Below are positions 1 through 5,473 of a DNA stretch of 7,795 bases, one piece after another. Under the pieces are notes generated by a model. That model saw only the letters and a program-made list of their open reading frames with translations. It had not been told where the DNA came from and did no database searches. Source of the stretch: an uncultured Chlorobiaceae bacterium. Its GTDB lineage: Bacteria; Bacteroidota; Chlorobiia; Chlorobiales; Chlorobiaceae. Numbering within the stretch: the stretch's first letter is position 1; each line of letters begins with the position of its first letter. The position numbers and the translations under genes were made by a program. The DNA lies in the NCBI GenBank assembly GCA_903917955.1, contig CAIXCO010000132.1, positions 1 to 7,795 on the forward strand, given 5' to 3'.

Positions 1-1536
1 GCCTCCTTTCCGGCTGATTTTATTGCGGAGGGGGTCGATCAGACCCGTGGGTGGTTCTATACCCTGCATGCCATTGCGACGCTTTTGTTCGACAAGCCAG
101 CCTACAAAAACCTGATTGTGAATGGTCATATTCTCGACAAGAGTGGCCAGAAAATGTCGAAGTCGAAAGGCAATGTGGTTGATCCTTTTGAGACGATGGA
201 ACGCTATGGTGCCGATGCACTTCGCTGGTATCTGTTGGTGAGCAGCCCCCCCTGGAGGCCGAAATCGTTCAATATCGCCGAGATTGAGGAGGAGCAGCGC
301 AAGTTTTTCCGTGCATACATCAACAGTTACAACTTTTTTGTACTCTACGCCAACGTTGACCACTTTACCTTTGCAGAGCCCTCAATTGCCCTCTGTGAGC
401 GCTCCGAGCTTGACCGCTGGGTGCTCTCCTGCCTTAATACCCTGGTTGAGGCGGTTGGTATGCGTATGGAGCAGTATGATCTTACCGGTGCAGTACGACT
501 GATCAACGATTTTACCGTTGATGATCTTTCAAACTGGTATATCCGCCGTTCAAGAAAACGGTTTTGGAAAAGTGACATGGGCCCCGACAAGATTGCGGCC
601 TATCAGACACTCTACAGCGCTCTTGAGACTCTGGCGAAACTGCTCGCTCCCTTTACCCCCTTTCTTGCAGAGCGGATCTATCTGAACATGAACGGAATCA
701 GCAAGCTTGAGTCATTCGAATCGGTTCACCTTTCTGATTTTCCAGTGGTTGATCTTTCTGCGATTGACCGTCCGCTTGAGCAACGGATGAAAAAGGCGCA
801 GATTATCACTTCACTTGTGCGTACCATGCGCGAAAAGGCCTCAATCAAGGTTCGTCAGCCGCTTAAACGGATTTTGCTGGCCGTTGCTGATGCTGCCTCA
901 AGGGAGGAGTACGTCCTTGTTGCTGCCATCGTCATGGAGGAGATCAATGTTCAGAAGATCGAGTATATCGAAGAGGATGGCTCGGTTATCAGCAAAAAAG
1001 TCAAGCCAAACTTTAAAACCCTTGGCCCCCGTTTTGGCAAGGAGATGAAAGCGCTGGCGGAAGCCATCAGGGTGATGAGCCACAAACAGATTGCACTGCT
1101 TGAAAAAGAGGGCCATCTTTCGTTTGAACTTGATGGAAAGCTTTTTGAACTTTTGCGTGAGGATGTCGATATCATGCACGAAGATATTGAGGGGTGGCTT
1201 GTGGCCTCCGATGAAGCGAACGGGATTATGGTTGCTCTCGATACGGAGATGACCGAGGAGCTTGCAATGCAGGGGCTTGCACGTGAACTTGTTAGCCGCA
1301 TTCAGGCGCTTCGCAAGGAGAGCGGTCTCGACATTACTGACCGCATAGCGCTCTCTCTTCAGGGCTCAGAACGGGTGCTTGAGGCGGTGAGGAGCAATGA
1401 GGCATTTATCAAGGAGGAAACGCTTGCTACAACCCTTGTCGTGGAGGAGCTTGACGGCTCTGATGCAATAAAGTGGAAAGATGAGACGCCCAATGGCGAA
1501 ATATGCAGGTTATTGCTTGAAAAATATGCGGGTTAA
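1..1536 (+). CDS. ileS: Isoleucyl-tRNA synthetase, C-terminal part (5' end outside window)
   Basis: This cytoplasmic class I synthetase charges tRNA-Ile with isoleucine. The frame is open from base 1, so the visible 511 residues are the C-terminal part; the HIGH motif and most of the editing domain lie off the left edge. Seen: the end of the catalytic fold (EGVDQTRGWFYTLHAIA, about residues 10-26 of the fragment), the KMSKS loop at bases 151-165, and GADALRWYL just after it. An anticodon-binding helical domain follows with the IleRS-typical NWYIRRSRKRFW (around bases 532-567), then a long C-terminal domain. Only three cysteines occur after the catalytic core and none form CxxC pairs, so the C-terminal zinc finger of E. 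coli-type IleRS is absent. That, and the EGVDQTRGWFYTL wording, point to the eukaryote-like type 2 enzyme (inference). The next gene starts 59 bp downstream on the same strand, so co-transcription is possible. Confidence 0.97.
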   Translation, partial: ASFPADFIAEGVDQTRGWFYTLHAIATLLFDKPAYKNLIVNGHILDKSGQKMSKSKGNVVDPFETMERYGADALRWYLLVSSPPWRPKSFNIAEIEEEQRKFFRAYINSYNFFVLYANVDHFTFAEPSIALCERSELDRWVLSCLNTLVEAVGMRMEQYDLTGAVRLINDFTVDDLSNWYIRRSRKRFWKSDMGPDKIAAYQTLYSALETLAKLLAPFTPFLAERIYLNMNGISKLESFESVHLSDFPVVDLSAIDRPLEQRMKKAQIITSLVRTMREKASIKVRQPLKRILLAVADAASREEYVLVAAIVMEEINVQKIEYIEEDGSVISKKVKPNFKTLGPRFGKEMKALAEAIRVMSHKQIALLEKEGHLSFELDGKLFELLREDVDIMHEDIEGWLVASDEANGIMVALDTEMTEELAMQGLARELVSRIQALRKESGLDITDRIALSLQGSERVLEAVRSNEAFIKEETLATTLVVEELDGSDAIKWKDETPNGEICRLLLEKYAG

Positions 1537-1595
1537 TGGTATTATCCAGCTCTCTCATTCTACCGCATTCTGTTAGTATAAAATAGCGTGATATT

Positions 1596-2030
1596 ATGGC
1601 AAAAAAAAACGGTAATGCATCCAAAAAGGACAATGAGCTTATGGAAGAGCCTGTCCTGACAAAAACCTATTTAACTGACGAAGAGCTCGAACACTTCAGG
1701 CTGCTCTTGCTGAAAAGAAGGGAAGAGGTGCTTCGTGATTTGGATATTCTGCGCTCATCGCTTTCGGACGAGAATGTGGAAGACTCCATTAACTCCAACT
1801 ACTCCATGCACATGGCTGATCACGGCACTGATACCATGGATCGTGAGCAGCGTTTCATGTTCATTGCCCGGGATGAGAAATATATCGGTTATATCGATCA
1901 GGCTCTTGACCGCATCCGCAACAGGGTCTATGGTATCTGCATCAAGTCAGGCAAACCCATCCCGAAGAAGCGGCTTGAGGCTGTGCCGCATACTTCGGTG
2001 AGAATTGAGTTCAAGCAGGGGAAGAAGTAG
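1596..2030 (+). CDS. DksA/TraR-family regulator with degenerate zinc finger
   Basis: A 144-residue protein of the DksA/TraR family. Family members insert a coiled coil into the RNA polymerase secondary channel and, with ppGpp, adjust transcription of rRNA and biosynthetic genes. Seen: a Lys/Asn-rich N-terminus; a helical region (about residues 27-57); the acidic stretch ADHGTDTMDREQ (74-85), which matches the coiled-coil-tip region; a second helix (about 86-111); and the C-terminal YGICIKSGKPIPKKRLEA. The usual four-cysteine zinc site is reduced to Cys115. The other positions read Ser118, Arg136 and Phe139 by alignment to E. coli DksA, so zinc binding is unlikely. The ATG has no clear Shine-Dalgarno. 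It is followed by an A9 run (1601-1609), which may help ribosome loading. A TATAAA at 1577-1582 could be a -10 box for a separate promoter, but no good -35 is visible. The stop codon abuts that of convergent purF. Function in this organism is inferred from the family only. Confidence 0.9.
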   Translation: MAKKNGNASKKDNELMEEPVLTKTYLTDEELEHFRLLLLKRREEVLRDLDILRSSLSDENVEDSINSNYSMHMADHGTDTMDREQRFMFIARDEKYIGYIDQALDRIRNRVYGICIKSGKPIPKKRLEAVPHTSVRIEFKQGKK

Positions 2031-3524
2031 TTAGTCGTTCTCCTCTTTGTCGGTTGTTGCATCGGTGACCTCGATTGGGTAGTCTCCACTGAAACATGCG
2101 GTGCAGTAGCTGCATGTTTCTCCCTCAAATGATGGAACGCTGTTCATAAGCCCCTCCATGGTAAGGTATTTGAGTGAATCGACGCCGATATATTCCCTGA
2201 TTTTTTCTATCTCCTCCACATCGTTGTCGAGAGAGTCGAACATGTGGGTGAGGAGCTGCCGTTTGGTTGGAAAATCCATGCCATAAAAGCAGGGATTGGT
2301 GATTGGCGGAGAGCTGATATGCAAATGAATTGCCTTTGGGTCGGCCTCACGGATCAGTTTGATCAGCATCTTGGCGGTTGTGCCACGGACAATGGAGTCG
2401 TCCACAAGAATGATCGGTCGGTCAAGGAGCACGCCGCGTACAATGTTGTATTTGGAGCGAACCTTGATGTCGCGGCTGTGAATACCTGGCTGAATAAAAG
2501 TTCTGCCGACATAGTGGTTGCGGATAAGGCCGTGCTCGAACCTTGCCGGTCGCTTCATTTTAAGGCTTTCGCGGACAAAGCCGAGTGCAGCGGTATTGGA
2601 TGAGTCGGGCACGCTGACAACGGTAAGCTCTTTTTCGCCGGGCTGGTGCTCAATAGAGGACTCTCTTGCAAGGTTTTTGCCGAGGTTGCGTCTGATTTTG
2701 TCGACTGAATGCTTGAAAATAAAGCTGTCGGGGCGGGCAAAATAGACATACTCAAAAATACAGCGTGCCTTGCGCTCTGAGGGTGGCAGAAAGAGCGAGG
2801 TTGGTTTTTCGTTTGCTACGGCGAGGTGGTCGATCAAAAGGATTTCACCGGGCTCGATATCTCGGATATATTCTGCCTGGATGATATCGAAGGCGCAGGT
2901 TTCACTGGCGACGACATAAGCAAGCTCTCCGGTGAGTGGGTCCACCTTTTTACCGAGAGCGAGTGGTCTGAAGCCGTAAGGATCTCTTGCGGCAATCATC
3001 TGGTTGTTTGCCAGAAGTACCATTGAGTAAGCTCCCTCTACCTGCAGCAGTGCCTCGTAGAGCTGCTGTATTGGCTCTTTTGCACGGCTTCGTGCTGCCA
3101 GATGCGGGATGATTTCAGTATCTGAAGAGGCCTGGAAGATAACGCCGAGCTCTGTCAACTCGCGACGAAGTGTGCGGGAATTGGTCAGGTTTCCATTATG
3201 GGCTATCGCCAGGCTTCCTGATCGGTAGGTCAGTGAAAATGGCTGTACATTGCTCATCGACGAAGAGGAGCCTGTAGTGGAGTAGCGGTTATGGCCGATT
3301 GCGGCATATCCGCCAAGCTTTTCAAAAATGGTCTCATCACGGAACACTTCAGCCACCAGACCCATCCCCTTGTGTTGCTTGAAGAGGGTTTTCTTTTTGA
3401 CTTTGTTGTATTCTGCTACAACTATGCCTGCGGCTTCTTGTCCTCTATGCTGCAGTGAGTAGAGTCCATAGAAAGTATCTTCCGCGGGAGTTTTTGAATT
3501 AAAAACGCCGAAAACTCCACACAT
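2031..3524 (-). CDS. purF: Amidophosphoribosyltransferase (glutamine PRPP amidotransferase)
   Basis: This enzyme catalyses the committed first step of purine synthesis: PRPP plus glutamine gives phosphoribosylamine, glutamate and PPi. I start it at the ATG at 3524-3522 (497 residues), not the TTG two codons upstream, because the next codon is the Cys that must become the N-terminal nucleophile after Met removal. Seen: CGVFGVF at the N-terminus, QHRGQEAAG and the glutaminase core GHNRYST, LAIAHNGNLTN and SSDTE. The phosphoribosyltransferase domain has the PRPP loop ILVDDSIVRGTT (about residues 372-383). Cysteines in ARCIFEYVYFARPD (C255), NPCFYG (C412) and CSYCTACF (C471, C474, C477) match the [4Fe-4S] ligand positions of the Bacillus-type enzyme. 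Unlike B. subtilis PurF, there is no room for a propeptide. No strong Shine-Dalgarno is visible. The gene converges on the DksA-like gene with no spacer and diverges from the membrane protein gene. Confidence 0.97.
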   Translation of the reverse strand: MCGVFGVFNSKTPAEDTFYGLYSLQHRGQEAAGIVVAEYNKVKKKTLFKQHKGMGLVAEVFRDETIFEKLGGYAAIGHNRYSTTGSSSSMSNVQPFSLTYRSGSLAIAHNGNLTNSRTLRRELTELGVIFQASSDTEIIPHLAARSRAKEPIQQLYEALLQVEGAYSMVLLANNQMIAARDPYGFRPLALGKKVDPLTGELAYVVASETCAFDIIQAEYIRDIEPGEILLIDHLAVANEKPTSLFLPPSERKARCIFEYVYFARPDSFIFKHSVDKIRRNLGKNLARESSIEHQPGEKELTVVSVPDSSNTAALGFVRESLKMKRPARFEHGLIRNHYVGRTFIQPGIHSRDIKVRSKYNIVRGVLLDRPIILVDDSIVRGTTAKMLIKLIREADPKAIHLHISSPPITNPCFYGMDFPTKRQLLTHMFDSLDNDVEEIEKIREYIGVDSLKYLTMEGLMNSVPSFEGETCSYCTACFSGDYPIEVTDATTDKEEND

Positions 3525-3653
3525 AAGCAATGGTATCTTAACGTTGAGTAAACTGGCAGAACAACCCGGTTCAGCAATGCCGAATGAACATAACCATTCG
3601 AACTCTAAATTGAAAATAATCGTTGCAGTTGTTCTTGTTCGTTTGTTCTCAAA

Positions 3654-3704
3654 TTACTCTGCTCCTTGCCACGCTCTGTTTATAGAGTAAAAAGGGGTTA
3701 CTCT
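3654..3704. repeat. Three TTACTCT/AGAGTAA boxes, possible operator
   Basis: TTACTCT occurs at 3654-3660 and 3698-3704, and its exact reverse complement AGAGTAA at 3684-3690. The last two form a 7-bp perfect inverted repeat with a 7-base spacer. The set lies 30-80 bp upstream of the candidate -35 at 3735, a plausible place for a regulator to bind. It could instead be a weak AT-rich hairpin. No protein is known to me for this motif. Confidence 0.3.
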
Positions 3705-3734
3705 TTGATTATTTTGCTTCGTTTGCCCAGGTAA

Positions 3735-3762
3735 TTGTCTTTTTCATGAAGAGGGTTATATT
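3735..3762 (+). promoter_or_regulatory. Candidate sigma-70-type promoter for the membrane protein gene
   Basis: TTGTCT at 3735-3740 and TATATT at 3757-3762 are separated by 16 bp, a reasonable match to the housekeeping consensus. It would start transcription near 3769 and leave a leader of about 55 bases before the ATG at 3824. This is pattern matching only. Confidence 0.35.
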
Positions 3763-3808
3763 TTCAAAAGCGAAAGATGGATTAGGGCTTTTCAAATAAT
3801 TCATTCAC

Positions 3809-3814
3809 AAGGGA
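3809..3814 (+). promoter_or_regulatory. Ribosome binding site for the 3824 gene
   Basis: AAGGGA lies 9 bases before the ATG at 3824. It is one of the few clear Shine-Dalgarno-like sites in the window and supports that start codon. Confidence 0.6.
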
Positions 3815-3823
3815 CATTTACAA

Positions 3824-4348
3824 ATGGCAGCAACGGCACAAAAAACTCCAAAACCGCCCGGCGTGGTGATCTGGGTTTTGGTAACCCTGCTTTGGGGCAC
3901 GGTTTTTTACTGGACATCGATTGTTATGCTGCAACTTGCAGTCTATCAACTCCAGGAGGGCTCTTTCAATCCGTCGGGGAGCGAGCAGGGTATGGTGTAT
4001 GGCATTCAGGTTGGTGTGCTGATTCTCTTCGCCCTTGTCGCCATGATGGTGAAAAACAGGTTTGAACCGGGAGGACAGAAACAGATTGCGCGGTGGCAGA
4101 ATATTTCGGAAGGGAAGGGTGAGAAAATATTTATCTCTTTTGCCGGAAGTCTTGCGACCAGTTTTTTCTTTACCGCCCTGACAGCCGTTACCTTTTTCGG
4201 AAGTTCCGCTTTTCTTGGCTTTGTGATCTCTTTGACCGTGCCGGTGGTTCTGCTTGCGGCACTTTTCAATATCGTCGCCGGTATAGCGGCATCACTGCTT
4301 GTGGGGCTTGTCTTTCTTATTGTGCAAGTGGGTCGCAAAAAGGGGTGA
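3824..4348 (+). CDS. Hypothetical multi-pass membrane protein
   Basis: A 174-residue protein that I do not recognise. Seen: a short Lys/Pro-containing N-terminus (MAATAQKTPKPPG), then hydrophobic segments at about residues 14-41, 58-76, 104-124, 127-150 and 151-169, so four or five membrane spans. Between spans 1 and 2 is a short polar loop (about 42-57). Between spans 2 and 3 is a charged loop with Lys, Arg and Glu (77-103) that is probably cytoplasmic. The C-terminus ends RKKG, which also favours a cytoplasmic tail. There are no cysteines, no obvious metal-binding histidine cluster and no transporter signature. It has its own Shine-Dalgarno site, a candidate promoter and a strong terminator, so it looks like a single-gene transcription unit. 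Codon use looks like its neighbours. It may be a lineage-specific inner membrane protein; no function should be assigned. Confidence 0.85.
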   Translation: MAATAQKTPKPPGVVIWVLVTLLWGTVFYWTSIVMLQLAVYQLQEGSFNPSGSEQGMVYGIQVGVLILFALVAMMVKNRFEPGGQKQIARWQNISEGKGEKIFISFAGSLATSFFFTALTAVTFFGSSAFLGFVISLTVPVVLLAALFNIVAGIAASLLVGLVFLIVQVGRKKG

Positions 4349-4360
4349 AGGGTAGGGGTA

Positions 4361-4407
4361 GAAAAACAAAAAAGCACAGTGGTTCTCACTGCGCTTTTTT
4401 GTTTTTC
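4361..4407. terminator. Bidirectional rho-independent terminator
   Basis: The arms 4361-4375 and 4393-4407 are perfect 15-bp complements (one reads GAAAAACAAAAAAGC). Inside them, after an A/C mismatch, is a further 5-bp stem CAGTG/CACTG around a GTTCT loop. The A-rich left arm and T-rich right arm give a U-rich tail in either direction. It therefore serves both the membrane protein gene ending at 4348 and the oppositely oriented tRNA-Ala ending at 4413. Confidence 0.9.
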
Positions 4408-4412
4408 TTATG

Positions 4413-4485
4413 TGGAGCTAAGGAGACTCGAACTCCTGACCCTTTGCATGCCATGCAAATGCTCTACCAACTGAGCTATAGCCCC
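4413..4485 (-). tRNA. tRNA-Ala, anticodon GGC
   Basis: The minus strand folds into a full 73-base cloverleaf. The acceptor stem is GGGGCTA/TAGCTCC, the D stem GCTC/GAGC, the anticodon stem TTTGC/GCAAA and the T stem AGGAG/CTCCT with loop TTCGAGT. The anticodon loop ATGGCAT gives anticodon GGC (forward 4450-4452), reading GCC and GCU alanine codons. The acceptor G3-U70 wobble pair, the main identity element of alanine tRNAs, is present. The 3' CCA is not encoded: the discriminator A is followed by CAT, so CCA must be added by the nucleotidyltransferase. It ends next to the bidirectional terminator and looks like a single-gene unit. Confidence 0.97.
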
Positions 4486-4498
4486 TCTTGCTGCTCTA

Positions 4499-4527
4499 AG
4501 TAAAAGAAAAAAAAGTTGTTTTTGCAA
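4499..4527 (-). promoter_or_regulatory. Possible promoter of tRNA-Ala
   Basis: On the minus strand TTGCAA (4527-4522) and TTTACT (4504-4499) are 17 bp apart. Transcription would begin about 7 bases before the mature tRNA. Each box matches the consensus at 4 of 6 positions. The -35 falls inside an inverted repeat (4513-4530), so the same bases could instead act as a hairpin. Confidence 0.3.
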
Positions 4528-4530
4528 CTT
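4513..4530. repeat. Small AT-rich inverted repeat between tRNA-Ala and ftsX
   Basis: AAGTTG (4513-4518) and CAACTT (4525-4530) are perfect complements around a 6-base loop, next to an A8 run (4507-4514). Read on the minus strand this is a short stem followed by a T run, like a weak terminator that would shield the tRNA promoter region from antisense read-through. Read on the plus strand it has a CTTTTG tail. The stem is short and GC-poor, so activity is doubtful. Confidence 0.3.
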
Positions 4531-4551
4531 CTTTTGTTGATTCTTTTAGTC

Positions 4552-4585
4552 AGGAGCTGTTATTAATGCAAAAAAAGCCGTTATG
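4552..4585 (+). promoter_or_regulatory. ftsX translation start region: displaced Shine-Dalgarno, out-of-frame ATG and A7 slippery run
   Basis: AGGAG at 4552-4556 lies 9 bases before an ATG at 4566, but 26 bases before the ftsX-frame ATG at 4583. The 4566 frame reads ATG CAA AAA AAG and stops after about 31 codons inside ftsX. The A AAA AAG heptamer (4571-4577) is in the correct phase for a -1 shift, which would enter the ftsX frame just before the 4583 ATG (MQKKAVMSF). An eighth A in the run would have the same effect. The conventional ATG at 4583 has no Shine-Dalgarno at normal distance. Confidence 0.45.
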
Positions 4586-5464
4586 TCATTTTTGTTTGTC
4601 GTCAGGGAAGGGTTTTCGGGTATGGGAAGGGCAAAATTGCCGGCAGCCATTACGGTTATGATCAGTTTCTTCGCTCTTGTGCTGCTTTCATTTTTCAGTA
4701 CCGTCTCCCTAAGCTTTCTCAATGTCATTGAGGAGTTGCGCAGTCGTGTAGAGGTTGAAGTTTTTCTCGGAAACTCAATGAGCGAGGCGCAGGCCAAAGA
4801 TGCTGCTCGACAGATAAAGCTGGTCAGGGGCGTGAGTGAGGCGCTCTATGTTTCGAAGGATGATGCCGCAGAGACCTTTGCGCAGGATTTTGGGGAGGAT
4901 ATTGTCAAAATTCTTGGTTCAAACCCCTTGCCGCGCTCTGTAAAGCTGAAGTTTTTGCCGGAATATGCCCGTCCGGAGAGTATCAAGCTGATAGTGCCGG
5001 AAATTCAGGCAAAAGTTCATGATGCTGATATACGCTATAATCAGTCATATCTCGGTCAGGTTGAGGAGAATGCACGCCTCTTTACTTTGGTGACAGGTGG
5101 TCTGGGGGTGTTGATTTCAGTGGCAACCATTGTGCTGACAGGCTATACAATCCGGTTGGCAATGTATTCTCGGCAGGAAAAGATCAGAACCATGCGTCTG
5201 GTCGGTGCAACGGGGTGGTTTATCGGTGCCCCCTATATTGTTGAGGGGGCGCTTCAGGGACTGATTTCCGGAGTGCTTGCAGCAGGGGCTCTCTGGCTGT
5301 TCTCCGATCAACTGCTCTTCCGTTATGAGCCATTACTTTACAATGTGGTGCAACCTTCAACGCTTTTTGTCATTCCTGCCACAGTTGTGCTCGGTATTCT
5401 CCTTGGTCTCTTTGGCAGTGCACTCTCGGTGGGCAACTATCTCAGGGCCGTGTCGAAGCGGTAG
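4583..5464 (+). CDS. ftsX: Cell division protein FtsX (ABC-transporter-like permease)
   Basis: FtsX is an inner membrane protein that, with the ATPase FtsE, links the division ring to peptidoglycan hydrolase activation. Seen in 293 residues: a short cytoplasmic N-terminus, a first membrane span (about 20-46), and a large extracytoplasmic domain (about 47-165) carrying the family-typical SNPLPRSVKLKF (113-124). Three C-terminal spans follow (about 166-192, 213-240, 258-284). The loop after the second span has RTMRLVGAT (202-210), the FtsX/MacB C-terminal domain signature that couples to the ATPase. Length and topology are normal for the family. No ftsE lies next to it in this window. It converges on nfo with a 9-bp gap and no dedicated terminator. 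The start at 4583 is the conventional choice, but a displaced Shine-Dalgarno and A7 run suggest an N-terminus of MQKKAVMSF is possible. Confidence 0.95.
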   Translation: MSFLFVVREGFSGMGRAKLPAAITVMISFFALVLLSFFSTVSLSFLNVIEELRSRVEVEVFLGNSMSEAQAKDAARQIKLVRGVSEALYVSKDDAAETFAQDFGEDIVKILGSNPLPRSVKLKFLPEYARPESIKLIVPEIQAKVHDADIRYNQSYLGQVEENARLFTLVTGGLGVLISVATIVLTGYTIRLAMYSRQEKIRTMRLVGATGWFIGAPYIVEGALQGLISGVLAAGALWLFSDQLLFRYEPLLYNVVQPSTLFVIPATVVLGILLGLFGSALSVGNYLRAVSKR

Positions 5465-5473
5465 CTTCCTCTC

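Larger units (their letters stand above)
3525..3823. other. Divergent intergenic region between purF and the membrane protein gene
   Basis: About 300 bp without a credible gene on either strand. It must hold the start signals for purF (leftward) and probably for the membrane protein gene (rightward). Seen: a 6-bp perfect inverted repeat CGAATG/CATTCG (3581-3586 and 3595-3600), a cluster of TTACTCT/AGAGTAA boxes (3654-3704), a GTTC-rich stretch (3628-3648) and a candidate rightward promoter (3735-3762). For purF, TTGTTC then TAAGAT with 18-bp spacing reads leftward just before the start codon. It would leave almost no leader, so I do not call it. I recognise no riboswitch or RNA family here. 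Confidence 0.6.

Noticed and set aside
898..1301. Minus-strand ORFs of 93 and 116 codons inside ileS
   Set aside because: They lie opposite a strongly conserved ileS frame, have low-complexity Ser-rich translations and carry no start signals. They are shadow frames.
2244..2603. Plus-strand ORF of 119 codons inside purF
   Set aside because: It is antisense to the PRPP-binding domain of purF, has no recognisable domain and is best explained by codon bias of the real gene.
3581..3600. CGAATG/CATTCG hairpin upstream of purF as a riboswitch or attenuator
   Set aside because: The stem is only 6 bp, has no U tract and no conserved riboswitch core (for example no purine three-way junction), so it does not support a regulatory RNA call.
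4006..4389. Minus-strand ORF of 127 codons over the membrane protein gene and terminator
   Set aside because: It runs through the terminator hairpin and is antisense to a gene with a good ribosome site and clear membrane topology.
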